This document shows positions 43,261 through 51,909 of a DNA stretch of 64,000 nt, one piece after another. Both the position numbers and the translations under genes were made by a program. How positions within the stretch are numbered: the first letter of the stretch is position 1; every line of letters starts with the position of its first letter. The notes beneath the pieces are model-generated. The model was given only the letters and a program-made list of their open reading frames with translations. It searched no databases and had not been told where the DNA came from. This stretch comes from Nitrososphaerota archaeon (GTDB lineage Archaea > Thermoproteota > Nitrososphaeria > Nitrososphaerales > Nitrosopumilaceae), in the NCBI GenBank assembly GCA_021325595.1, contig JAJPGX010000013.1:22786-86785 (forward strand), in the 5' to 3' direction.

Positions 43261-44220
43261 ATGTCTCTTCTTTTAAAAGACAAAGTATACACAATGCAAT
43301 CTGCTACATCCAAAAGAGGGATCTATCCTTTACACAGTTACAAATTAGGTCTTTATCGTCTACCAGTAAAGTTAGAAGATCAATACGAAATAGATTCTAT
43401 TGTTAGTGGTTTTAAGAAAGTATTTGTCATGGATCAATTCGCTGATAGAATTTATGCTACGTACAGATGGAAAGAAGAAAATATTCCAGATCCAGATGCA
43501 CGAGGATACAAGGAAATTGAACTTGAGATACAAGTTGAGATTGTAACAGGTGAGGTTGTAGATATGATCTATCAAATTTATCCTGTTGAAAAATATGGTG
43601 ATGGTTTATGGGTTAAGGATTACAGAAGAAAAGCAGATACAAATGCAAAAATGATAATTGATACTATATTAAGGAACAGTGTACTTGCTGATAAGATGAT
43701 TGAACATCTTGTAAAATCAAAGCAGATTACACAAGAGCAAGCACTCAAAGAACTAGAAGATATGACTCCATTGGCTCAAATAGTTCCAAACGCCAAGCCC
43801 AAACCAAAACCAGCATCTCCTCCACCAGGCCAACAAGCTGCAGCACAGGTTGCAGAAATGGAATCACCATCTGGTGCAAAGCAAGGACCAATAGATGTAG
43901 AATTTAAGAAGAAGCTAAAAGTATCTGAAACTTTTACTGCACCATCAAGTGGACATAAGATCAAGGTCTTTGGACCAAGAAAAGGAAATGAAATTCTGGG
44001 CATCTGGGGTGAATATGTTTCAGTAGACTATGATATATGTATAGGCGATGGCGCATGCATTGATGCATGTCCAGTTAAGGTGTACGAGTGGGCAGAATTC
44101 AAGGGTAATCCTGGCTCAGACAAAAAACCACTAATGGCAAGAGAACCAGATTGCATTTTCTGTTTATCTTGTGAGAATGTATGCCCTGTTCAAGCCATCA
44201 AGATATCGAAAAAAGGATAA
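43261..44220 (+). CDS. Dicluster ferredoxin with long N-terminal extension
   Basis: The 319-residue protein ends in a Sulfolobus-type dicluster ferredoxin (residues about 250-319). Cluster I is CIGDGACIDACPV (C-x5-C-x3-CP) and cluster II CIFCLSCENVCPV. The first 180 residues are an uncharacterised alpha/beta domain, followed by a Pro/Ala/Gln linker (residues about 178-215). Sulfolobus zinc ferredoxin has a much shorter N-terminal extension. It probably carries electrons for the 2-oxoacid oxidoreductase, with the extra domain as a partner or regulator. Confidence 0.85.
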   Translation: MSLLLKDKVYTMQSATSKRGIYPLHSYKLGLYRLPVKLEDQYEIDSIVSGFKKVFVMDQFADRIYATYRWKEENIPDPDARGYKEIELEIQVEIVTGEVVDMIYQIYPVEKYGDGLWVKDYRRKADTNAKMIIDTILRNSVLADKMIEHLVKSKQITQEQALKELEDMTPLAQIVPNAKPKPKPASPPPGQQAAAQVAEMESPSGAKQGPIDVEFKKKLKVSETFTAPSSGHKIKVFGPRKGNEILGIWGEYVSVDYDICIGDGACIDACPVKVYEWAEFKGNPGSDKKPLMAREPDCIFCLSCENVCPVQAIKISKKG

Positions 44221-44272
44221 ATTCTTAATTCTGCCGTTACGGCTATAAGGACTTGAGAGTTGACAAACTCAA

Positions 44273-46297
44273 ATGTTAATCCATCAAGTACCTAATCCAT
44301 TAACACAATTTCTATGGAATATCTTTATTGGTGTAGCAATTATCATCACTCTTTACACTGCCAACTTTTACTATCTAGCTATTCTTTCGCGACAACATAA
44401 AAAAGTAAAATCTGTTGAACTACAAGATATTCCTATAGTAACAATTCAATTGCCAATTTATAATGAAAAGTATGTAGCAGCAAGGCTTGTTAATGCTGTT
44501 TGTGCACTAGATTATCCAAAAGAAAAACTCTGTATCCAGATACTGGACGATTCAGATGATGACACTTTTGACATATTAGAATCCCTTACTGTAAGCTACA
44601 AACAAAAGGGATTTGACATATGTCATATACGACGAGGAAATAGGAAGGGATACAAGGCAGGAGCGCTTCGTTATGCAATGAAATTTACCAAAGGGGATTT
44701 CGTAGCTATCTTTGATGCAGACTTTATTCCACCAACTTGGTTTTTAAAAAAAGCCATGACTTACTTTTGCAACCCAAAAATTGGTCTTGTTCAGTGCAGA
44801 TGGGGGCATGTTAATGAAAAATACTCCGCACTGACAAAAGCACAGGCTCTTAGTCTGGACTTCCATTTCCTAGTGGAACAACAAGCAAAAAGTAATACTG
44901 ATCTGTTCATAAATTTCAATGGAACTGCAGGAATCTGGAGAAGAGAATGTATCGATGATGCTGGAGGTTGGCATACCGCTACGCTAGTGGAAGATCTGGA
45001 TCTAAGCTATCGTGCACAGATGAAAGGTTGGAAATGCGTGTTTATACCAGATATAGTAGTTGATGCAGAATTGCCTGTTCAGATGAATGCAGCTAAAAGA
45101 CAACAGTTCAGGTGGTCAAAGGGTGCAATCCAATGTGCCATTAAACTACTTGGTGATGTTGCAATTAAAAAAATACCTGTAAATACAAAGATCCAAGCCT
45201 TTATCCAATTGACCAGGCACATAGTATATCCACTTGTGTTGACACAATTTCTATTACTTCCAATACTATTGGCAGCAAAGATTAATCTTTATGTCATAAG
45301 TGGCCTTCCTCTTCTTACAATAATTGCATATCTTGCAATGGGACCTATCGCGTATCTTGTAGTGATTCGCGAAATGTATGTTCAGGGTTGGAAGTCAAGG
45401 ATAATATCATACTTGTATTTGATATTTTATTCTGCAGGAATATGTGTAAACAATACGGTTGCAGTCTTTGACGCACTATTTGGCAAGAAAAACGAATTTC
45501 TTAGAACTCCAAAGTTTGGAATTGTAAATAAGAATGATGATTGGAGAGACAAGGCATATGCGCTTCCTTTCACAAAGACCACATTGCTTGAGATCTTCTT
45601 TGGAGTGTATGGGATAATTGGTATTTTCGTTGCAATTTTCTCAAATAATCCTGTATTTGCACCCATACTGGGTATTCAGGTGATAGGCTTTCTCTATATA
45701 GCGTATCTTAGCATATCTCATTCAACATTTAAAAAAGGCCGCTCAAAAAATACACGCGTTACAACAAAAAGTGAAAAGATGGCAAACTCATACTATAAAA
45801 TAGCACTAGCAGGAATAATTGGATTAATTGTTTTAGGAGTTGTAATGGCATTTCAGGAATACAGTGCGACCATATATCCATTGGACCAAGCAAGAGGACT
45901 CTTAGTACGAATACAAGCAACTTCTGATATATCCACAATCCATGATGACTTGAAAACTGTAAAAGAATTATTGCCCACACACGGAAATCCTGTATGGATA
46001 TTTCCAACGGAATCAACAGACTTTGGACTAATGCAAACTGATCTTGAAACCATGTTGTCCACTATTGATAAAGTTTCAAATACCTCCCCTGATAGTGCAG
46101 CATTTCATACCGCAATGACAAATGTTCACACGGAAGCAACTGCACTAGTCTCTAACTTACTTGATGCTACGCCATACATGTATGTCAGTATATCAAACAT
46201 ATTGTTCGGTTGTATCTGGGTAGCAGTAATAATTGGTATATTTGCTGTACTCAAAAAGAAAAGGGAAAGACTACAATCTTACGATGATGAAAATTAA
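44273..46297 (+). CDS. Membrane glycosyltransferase family 2 (cellulose-synthase-like)
   Basis: The 674-residue protein has an N-terminal membrane helix, then a GT2 domain. The substrate aspartates are in ILDDSDDDT, the DxD-type in FDADFIPP, the base in LVEDLDLSY, and Q-x-x-R-W in QQFRWSKGA. Several membrane helices follow (residues about 300-410 and 440-490). An extracytoplasmic helical domain (about 525-640) flanked by two more helices ends the protein. It likely builds or extends a surface beta-glycan. A TATA-like gctataag sits about 28 bases upstream. Confidence 0.88.
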   Translation: MLIHQVPNPLTQFLWNIFIGVAIIITLYTANFYYLAILSRQHKKVKSVELQDIPIVTIQLPIYNEKYVAARLVNAVCALDYPKEKLCIQILDDSDDDTFDILESLTVSYKQKGFDICHIRRGNRKGYKAGALRYAMKFTKGDFVAIFDADFIPPTWFLKKAMTYFCNPKIGLVQCRWGHVNEKYSALTKAQALSLDFHFLVEQQAKSNTDLFINFNGTAGIWRRECIDDAGGWHTATLVEDLDLSYRAQMKGWKCVFIPDIVVDAELPVQMNAAKRQQFRWSKGAIQCAIKLLGDVAIKKIPVNTKIQAFIQLTRHIVYPLVLTQFLLLPILLAAKINLYVISGLPLLTIIAYLAMGPIAYLVVIREMYVQGWKSRIISYLYLIFYSAGICVNNTVAVFDALFGKKNEFLRTPKFGIVNKNDDWRDKAYALPFTKTTLLEIFFGVYGIIGIFVAIFSNNPVFAPILGIQVIGFLYIAYLSISHSTFKKGRSKNTRVTTKSEKMANSYYKIALAGIIGLIVLGVVMAFQEYSATIYPLDQARGLLVRIQATSDISTIHDDLKTVKELLPTHGNPVWIFPTESTDFGLMQTDLETMLSTIDKVSNTSPDSAAFHTAMTNVHTEATALVSNLLDATPYMYVSISNILFGCIWVAVIIGIFAVLKKKRERLQSYDDEN

Positions 46298-47619
46298 TGT
46301 ATATTCAATTCGTGTCTTACTTCATCAACCGCACGTATACCAAAAAGATCACGAACTTGTTCTATTCTGATAGATTCTTTTACAATATCTGCGTCTAATT
46401 CACTCATCAACATTCTCAATACATCAGTAAATCTAATCTCCCATCTATCTGCACAATCAAGAACTTTGGATACGCTCCATTGTTTTACCTCAAGTGGTAG
46501 TGGCATCTTGGTTTCAGCTTCTATGGATAGACTATCAAATAGATTTATCATGTCTGCAGTTTGTTGAACCATTTTTTCTATATCTTCAAGTGTTCCATAT
46601 TTTGATTCAGAACGCATTCTGATATTAGATTGAAATTCAGATAAACGAAGCAACCCAATTACTTCTCGTGATGTATTCTGGGAAGTCTTATGAGTAACAT
46701 GTTTAATTTCTTGTAACTGTTGAGAAATTTCATATGTCTTTTTATTAAATTCTGCAATAGATGCAGAGTTTCTATTTAATAATTCCGCAAAGTCAGAGAT
46801 CTTCTCATCCAATTCTTTGGTTCTTCCAAGCACATTTTCTTTAAAATTTGTAAACTCTGAATTCACATTTCTGATATCACTTCCCATGGAGGCAAGTGCA
46901 TTTGTTTTCTGTATTAGAGAATCAATTTCAGTGCCTACATTTCGTATCTGTGAATCTAATCCCAGTAGTGGCTCTGTCTTTGTAATGATAGTGCCAATCT
47001 CTGTTTTTAGATTCGATATGCCTTCTTCTAAAGACTTGACTTTCTCGGTTTTTTCTGCAATATCTTTTGTACTATGTTTTATTTCTTCTATTTCATGACG
47101 TAGCTCCACAAGGGATTCTGCCTTGGCTGATGTGTTTTTGAGATCCTCTCGTATCTTCTCTGTTTTTTCAGATACATGCATGATCATTTTTGTATTGTTT
47201 CTTATGGAATCTAGACTGTCTGCAACACTTTGCATCAGTTTGTTGGTATCTGGAATCTCACCCTGTTTTTCACGAATTTTTTCTACTTGATCATGTAATC
47301 TGTTTATCTGTGTATTGATTTTTTCGATTAGGTTGGAATGAGTCTTTACTTGACTCATACCAGAAAATAGACGTTGAGTGTCCTCTTCTAAAATATTTAT
47401 TTGGCGTGAATTTTTTTGAATCTGTTCTAATGCAGTATTTACTGAATCAACCATGCCTTTTAATGCAATCAATATTTTCTGATTTTCAACAAAGATCTTT
47501 GACATTGTTTTCACTTCAGTTGCCAAAGTTTTTGTGGCATCTGAGATTGAAGTCATTTTCTTTAGAATATCTGGGGTTGGATCTTTTGATCTAGATTCGA
47601 TGCGTCTTGGTTTCTTCAC
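46294..47619 (-). CDS. Long coiled-coil protein
   Basis: The 441-residue protein is almost wholly heptad-repeat helix from residue 20 to 320 (for example NQKILIALKGMVDSVNTALEQ, cut in two) with a globular C-terminal domain (about 335-441) rich in acidic residues and ending in NIH. No membrane helix or signal peptide is seen. It may be a structural or chemosensory-like scaffold. Its 3' end overlaps the glycosyltransferase stop by four bases. Confidence 0.75.
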   Translation of the reverse strand: MKKPRRIESRSKDPTPDILKKMTSISDATKTLATEVKTMSKIFVENQKILIALKGMVDSVNTALEQIQKNSRQINILEEDTQRLFSGMSQVKTHSNLIEKINTQINRLHDQVEKIREKQGEIPDTNKLMQSVADSLDSIRNNTKMIMHVSEKTEKIREDLKNTSAKAESLVELRHEIEEIKHSTKDIAEKTEKVKSLEEGISNLKTEIGTIITKTEPLLGLDSQIRNVGTEIDSLIQKTNALASMGSDIRNVNSEFTNFKENVLGRTKELDEKISDFAELLNRNSASIAEFNKKTYEISQQLQEIKHVTHKTSQNTSREVIGLLRLSEFQSNIRMRSESKYGTLEDIEKMVQQTADMINLFDSLSIEAETKMPLPLEVKQWSVSKVLDCADRWEIRFTDVLRMLMSELDADIVKESIRIEQVRDLFGIRAVDEVRHELNIH

Positions 47620-47680
47620 TTTAAATTACAACAATAACAGCCGATAAAAAAGTTAGGTTTTAACTTAATCAAAAAAGAAT

Positions 47681-47857
47681 TTGGAGTCTAGTTATTTACT
47701 AGATCTGGATCATGGAGAACCTCATGAAATGTCTTTTCTACCAATCCGTTTGCAGTATCCAAGAACTGCTTTGGACAAAATTCGCAATTTATCATATGTT
47801 ACGGTACTATACGGTACTATTAATGACAAGGTAATTTTGGTATTACCAGTCATGTGA
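47681..47857 (+). CDS. Possible small protein (58 aa), competing with a minus-strand frame
   Basis: A TTG-started frame gives 58 residues with protein-like content (LPIRLQYPRTALDKIRNLSY, VTVLYGTINDKVILVLPVM). On the other strand, 47722-47922 also gives a plausible 66-residue frame. At most one is likely real. Both run over the 10-bp tandem duplication at 47801-47820, whose loss would break each of them. Evidence is weak. Confidence 0.3.
   Translation: MESSYLLDLDHGEPHEMSFLPIRLQYPRTALDKIRNLSYVTVLYGTINDKVILVLPVM
47801..47820. repeat. Tandem 10-bp duplication
   Basis: acggtactat occurs twice in a row. Its length is not a multiple of three, so it would change the frame of any gene here. Confidence 0.9.
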
Positions 47858-47996
47858 AATATTTCACCAGCAGTCAGATACCCCAGGTATAATTCATCAT
47901 AATCAGAAAACCCGATCATCATTCTGCTAGTTTGGGTAATGCGTTATGCAATATAATGTGATTGTCTTTGAAGATCTGTGTATGTGAAATTACGTA

Positions 47997-48010
47997 TATT
48001 TTTAAAAAGT
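47997..48010 (+). promoter_or_regulatory. TATA-like box of the 144-aa gene
   Basis: tatttttaaaaagt is centred about 25 bases before the ATG at 48028 and supports that start over earlier in-frame codons. Confidence 0.45.
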
Positions 48011-48027
48011 ATGCATTATCTTTTTTT

Positions 48028-48462
48028 ATGGCACGTGACGAATTAGATGCATTTTTGTCACAAAGACATACGAATCTAGGTCTTTTTGATTTTGAAGGAA
48101 AAAAAACTCCATGCATTTTCGTGGATCAACAAAAATTTGATCATATCATTAAGACAATAGCGGGAAAAGCTGTTTCTGTGGAGACTAACCTAAACATACT
48201 TCAAGACGGTCTGGGTCATGTGTTTGTTAGAGTAACACTCCAGTTTTCACAAGGAGGAATTGAGGAACAATTTCTTATTTATGCAAATGAATCTCTAGAG
48301 TTTTTTGAAGCCTTGGCGGAAACATCCATGTTGACCCTATCATCTTCCAAATCTGAGACTGGAACGACCAATGTCTTTATGATTCAGCTTCCAAAGCCAG
48401 AAAGGGCTGAAAATGCATTAGAAATCATTAGAAAAGGTCTGAAGAATAAGCAAAAGCCATAA
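48028..48462 (+). CDS. Hypothetical protein
   Basis: The 144-residue protein (from ATG 48028) is soluble and alpha/beta, with FDFEGKKTPCIFVDQQKFD and a hydrophobic strand GLGHVFVRVTLQFSQGG. A longer in-frame start at 47962 is possible, but a TATA-like box points to 48028. No family is recognised. The next gene is the secreted protease; the stretch between holds a palindrome. Confidence 0.65.
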   Translation: MARDELDAFLSQRHTNLGLFDFEGKKTPCIFVDQQKFDHIIKTIAGKAVSVETNLNILQDGLGHVFVRVTLQFSQGGIEEQFLIYANESLEFFEALAETSMLTLSSSKSETGTTNVFMIQLPKPERAENALEIIRKGLKNKQKP

Positions 48463-48578
48463 GGGGTGGCTACAAAACCTATCTGTATTTTATACAAATT
48501 TGTTTATGATAAAAATTCACTAGACCAATTTATGGTGATGAATTTTACATGACAAGAATTTTTTTGGATTTAAGCATT

Positions 48579-48608
48579 ACTCAGTCGGACTAGCTAGTCA
48601 GACTGAGT
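48579..48608. promoter_or_regulatory. 30-bp palindrome upstream of secreted protease (operator-like)
   Basis: Reading actcagtcggactag then ctagtcagactgagt, the two 15-bp arms are inverted repeats with one mismatched pair. The centre lies about 50 bases before the protease ATG, just upstream of a possible TATA element (cttatgta at 48613-48620). This is a typical site for a dimeric or tetrameric regulator. It is not followed by a T run, so a terminator is less likely. Confidence 0.65.
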
Positions 48609-48643
48609 TTGCCTTATGTAGTGGATTTGTATTGTACTGGACA

Positions 48644-49672
48644 ATGACTTTCAAGAACAATACAAAAACATACCTTGTAGTAGGACTGTCTCTTGTAGCA
48701 ATGCTGATATCCTCTTCAAGTTTGGGTGCAGTATTTGCACAAGTTACAAATCCAGACACAGATCTAAACCAAAGATTACAAAACGCAAAGGAGAAAGTAG
48801 GTCAGTTGATCCCAAGTTCGGATGTATCAAAACAAGCCGTTAAAATTAGTGAACAAGGAGGAATACCTGTAGCACTAACATATGTTGACGGCAGAACCTC
48901 AGAACTTGTAGTAGGAATATCTGATAAATCACCATTATCAAAAGACATCTATGAGAAACGACTACATGCAATAATAGGTGACGTACCGATGAGAATAGAA
49001 TTCGGTCATATTCAACTCGTTTCTTGTTCCGGCGTGAATGCAACCTGTAATCCTATGGTTGGAGGAATTAATGTAAATCCACAAAGTGGTGGTGGAAGTA
49101 CCACAATGACTCTCATGACTAATGATGCTTCTGGACATCATGGATTCATCATGTCAGGTCATGGCGTTGCTGCTGGTCTTCCGTGTGGTGGACACATCGG
49201 AGATACTATTATGCAAGAAGGCGCTACAGCTGGAACAGTATTAACAAATCCATCAACAAATCGAAAGAGTGATTCGGCTTTTATTCAATTATGGTTCCAA
49301 CAACAGTACACACCAAATTTGATCTATAAAGGATCTAATCAAGTATATACTGTCACACAGAAAGTAGCATCAAATCCTAACCAATATGGTTTGCCAGTAT
49401 ACATGCAAAGTATTCATGGCTTCAAATCAGGAAACATAGTTTCCAACGGTGCAGCCATTGCACAATCAGGAGTCTGTAATACACTCAACTTTGTTGCTGT
49501 AAACTTTGGAGTAGTAGGAGGAGATAGTGGTGCTCCAGTATTTTCACCACCTGATGCAAATGGAAATGTTTCCTTCTATGGTATTGTTGCAGAACAATGG
49601 TTTGGAGATACACAGCATGTTATGCTCTACAGCCCTTGGGAAAGTATACAAGCTGATCTGAATGTACAATAA
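48644..49672 (+). CDS. Secreted trypsin-fold (S1-like) serine protease
   Basis: From ATG 48644 the protein is 342 residues with a signal peptide (residues about 8-32). The residues expected for a chymotrypsin-type triad are His173 (MSGHGVAA), Asp210 (RKSDSAFIQL) and Ser295 (GGDSGAPVFS). The region before His173 is a propeptide-like domain (residues about 33-120) with a charged helix. An in-frame TTG at 48632 is less likely. A 30-bp palindrome precedes the gene. It probably degrades external protein. Confidence 0.85.
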   Translation: MTFKNNTKTYLVVGLSLVAMLISSSSLGAVFAQVTNPDTDLNQRLQNAKEKVGQLIPSSDVSKQAVKISEQGGIPVALTYVDGRTSELVVGISDKSPLSKDIYEKRLHAIIGDVPMRIEFGHIQLVSCSGVNATCNPMVGGINVNPQSGGGSTTMTLMTNDASGHHGFIMSGHGVAAGLPCGGHIGDTIMQEGATAGTVLTNPSTNRKSDSAFIQLWFQQQYTPNLIYKGSNQVYTVTQKVASNPNQYGLPVYMQSIHGFKSGNIVSNGAAIAQSGVCNTLNFVAVNFGVVGGDSGAPVFSPPDANGNVSFYGIVAEQWFGDTQHVMLYSPWESIQADLNVQ

Positions 49673-49675
49673 CAG

Positions 49676-50272
49676 GTGATCCTGTTAAAACCCCTTTTTA
49701 TTTTTATAGCAATTGCGATAGGCATTCTAACAAGTGTTACTGTGACATCTGTACTCGGCAAAGAATTGGAATGGAAATCATTTACTGTAACAACCGAATC
49801 TCATGAGGACTCTAAATCTTCTGTTAATATATTTAACATTCAATATAGGATCTTTAATGGAACTGGTATACTCCAAGTACCTTCGTATGCATTTGTAACA
49901 GACATATATTCTAAAACTAATGGAATATTTGAGATACAGATTCCAAGAAATTTTCCATACTATAATGGAAAGGACGGTCCAAGTGAGAGAGAAAAATATA
50001 TTGTTATAGAAAATGGTTATAATCTTACATCTAGTGAATATGCCAAAACTACTTCTGATTGTTTTTTTATCTATTCTATTCCATTTAACATGAATTCTAC
50101 TATAACAATAGAATCCACTGATACATTATTTCTTGTGACTCCACTTTATGGTGATAAAGTTCCAGATTATTGCATGTCTAAAACAATGGTTCCAGAATTT
50201 CCATTTGCAATTCCTGTTTTTTTGGTTAGCATTGCATCATTGATTGTGCTTTATCAAATAAAACTTAGATAA
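49676..50272 (+). CDS. Secreted/surface protein with PEF-CTERM-like sorting tail
   Basis: The 198-residue protein has an N-terminal signal (residues about 4-27) and a beta-rich domain with several Asn-x-Ser/Thr sites. It ends with VPEFPFAIPVFLVS, a hydrophobic helix and a basic tip (KLR). This tripartite tail matches the archaeal PEF-CTERM sorting signal that archaeosortases cut. It follows the protease by three bases and may share its transcript. Start ATG-like TTG/GTG codon is at 49676 (gtg). Confidence 0.75.
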   Translation: MILLKPLFIFIAIAIGILTSVTVTSVLGKELEWKSFTVTTESHEDSKSSVNIFNIQYRIFNGTGILQVPSYAFVTDIYSKTNGIFEIQIPRNFPYYNGKDGPSEREKYIVIENGYNLTSSEYAKTTSDCFFIYSIPFNMNSTITIESTDTLFLVTPLYGDKVPDYCMSKTMVPEFPFAIPVFLVSIASLIVLYQIKLR

Positions 50273-50623
50273 AAAAATTCGAGACTGTGTCAGCTATAAC
50301 ATCTATGCATAATTTCTCTCTTCAACGTCCCTCTAACATAGGTCTTTTCTCTTGTGCATACTGATTTATTCCTTACTATCTTCTGAAGTTTGTTAATCTT
50401 TCTTGCAGATCCTGCCTATGTTAAACCAGAACTAAAATTAAATTGGTTGAACTCAGTTGAGGGGTCATTATCATAAATTTTCAGAATTAGGCAATCTCTC
50501 ATGTATTTCAATTCAATTATCTCAAGTAGCAAAAGCATAATGAGTTGTATATGATTAGAGATTCCACATGACAAATGCCTCAAGATGGTGCTTATGGAGA
50601 AGAATGAAGGTTCTTGAAACCGC
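50273..50623. other. Non-coding stretch beside the integrase relic
   Basis: No confident gene was found on either strand. A weak 77-codon minus-strand frame (50416-50649) shows no family signature. The stretch could be the decayed C-terminal part of the integrase or of the lost element. Confidence 0.5.
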
Positions 50624-50911
50624 TCATAAAAGAGGAAGAGGAGCAACAAATCTCCAACAAGGTGGTAAGCAAATATTCTTTAGATGAAAGAGGTATTTTG
50701 CAAGTCTTCCCTTGCTTACACCCATGCTGGAGAGATGGTCGATGAATCTTCTGATGATTTCTCTGTCATGCTGCGATATGCTAGATTCATCAAGACGCTT
50801 GTACGCATTTTGCAAAGTGTACTGGTAGTCGTATATCTCGTCTACGGCTTTCATGCCATACTGAGATTGTTTTCTTTTTAAGGCGTAATTGTATCTGCGA
50901 TTTGAATGCAT
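50624..50911 (-). pseudogene. Tyrosine-recombinase (integrase) N-terminal relic
   Basis: The 95-residue frame contains the SAM-like core-binding domain of archaeal integrases: LQNAYKRLDESSISQHDREI, RRFIDHLSSMGVSKGRLAKY and LFHLKNI. The frame then turns to a nonsense tail and stops; the catalytic Arg/His/Tyr domain is missing. It starts nine bases from the 3' end of tRNA-Gly, on the same strand, the usual layout of an element integrated in a tRNA gene. It is a broken remnant. Confidence 0.75.
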
Positions 50912-50920
50912 AGATTAGAA

Positions 50921-50994
50921 TGCGGTTGCCGGGATTTGAACCCGGGTCGCGGAATTGGCAATCCCGCATATTAACCAAGCTGTACTACAACCGC
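50921..50994 (-). tRNA. trnG(GCC): tRNA-Gly (anticodon GCC)
   Basis: On the minus strand acceptor GCGGTTG pairs with CAACCGC, followed by discriminator A at 50921. The anticodon stem CGGGA/TTCCG closes the loop TTGCCAA with GCC. The T arm is CCGGG-TTCAAAT-CCCGG. No intron and no encoded CCA. It flanks the integrase relic. Confidence 0.93.
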
Positions 50995-51043
50995 TCACCG
51001 ATTTAGAATTTATGAGTCTATTAAAGGGTACTGTTTAGAATCA

Positions 51044-51053
51044 TACTTTTAAA
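51044..51053 (+). promoter_or_regulatory. TATA-like box of the 91-aa gene
   Basis: acttttaaaa lies 26 bases before the ATG at 51075. Confidence 0.45.
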
Positions 51054-51074
51054 ATCAGGATTCTAATTATAATT

Positions 51075-51350
51075 ATGAATCCACAACTTGAAGAAAAACT
51101 ACATCAAAAAATTAAAGAAATTGCAGACAGGTCTGATGAAGTTTCCAAAATTATAAAATCACTTGATAAGTTACGTACTCATTCTGATTCGTTTGGGTAT
51201 GGGATTGTAATAGGAAGATTATACAATTCATTTTATTATCAATGCAGAAGGATTCTAAAACGAAATCCCACTGATGAAGAATTTATAGAGTTCTTAAAAA
51301 TCCTAAACGAAACGCAAAAAGAAATACTAGATTCTTTAAAATTAAGCTGA
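51075..51350 (+). CDS. Hypothetical helical protein
   Basis: The 91-residue protein is helical and charged (EEKLHQKIKEIADRSDEVSK, then LYNSFYYQCRRILKRNPTDE). No motif is recognised. A TATA-like box is well placed. Its last nine bases overlap the convergent L10e gene. Confidence 0.7.
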   Translation: MNPQLEEKLHQKIKEIADRSDEVSKIIKSLDKLRTHSDSFGYGIVIGRLYNSFYYQCRRILKRNPTDEEFIEFLKILNETQKEILDSLKLS

Positions 51351-51851
51351 TATTGGTTTTAGAGGAATAACTTTTATGGTTGGGGTAATTGGTAATTTTA
51401 CTGCTGCGCCGTGCATTGCCTTTTTTGCAACTTCCAAATGCTCTTTCTTGACAAATGCTTCCATGATTATTTGTCCCCTCTGAACTCTTGCTGCTAGACT
51501 TATTGCCTTTCCAAATGCTCCTCTCATTCCTTCTTGCAATCTATCTGCTCCAGCGGTTGCAATCATTTTATTTTCTCGTAGTAATATGTGTGGATAAATT
51601 TTGAGTGTAGAAAAATAACCTGTCTCACCAGCAACCTGCTCGATTGCTTTGTTTGCAGCCAATCTTGCAGATTCTATTGCCATGTGTCTTATTTGCACTT
51701 TCTCATTTGAGCACAGCTGTATGCAATAATCATAGTCTCCATCACGTTTACCACCTGAAAATTTTGCAATTTTTATCTGCGGTTTACCCTTGATGAATTC
51801 CTTTCTTGTATATGGCTGGCCATTGCCAGTACGATAGTTTGCTCCGTGCAT
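51342..51851 (-). CDS. rpl10e: Ribosomal protein L10e (uL16)
   Basis: The 169-residue protein matches archaeal L10e: GANYRTGNGQPYTRKEFIKG, KIAKFSGGKRDGDYDY, RMRGAFGK-type GMRGAFGKAISLAARV and GAAVKLPITPTI. It sits near the peptidyl transferase centre and contacts tRNA. It is encoded alone, as often in archaea. Confidence 0.95.
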   Translation of the reverse strand: MHGANYRTGNGQPYTRKEFIKGKPQIKIAKFSGGKRDGDYDYCIQLCSNEKVQIRHMAIESARLAANKAIEQVAGETGYFSTLKIYPHILLRENKMIATAGADRLQEGMRGAFGKAISLAARVQRGQIIMEAFVKKEHLEVAKKAMHGAAVKLPITPTIKVIPLKPISA

Positions 51852-51909
51852 AAGAACACTTTCTGATGCTTATTAATTCCCATATTTTAACCGTAAGCTC
51901 TTCTAATAC

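Noticed and set aside
47919..48116. Minus-strand 65-aa frame
   Set aside because: It overlaps the plus-strand 144-aa gene that has a well-placed promoter; composition is not protein-like.
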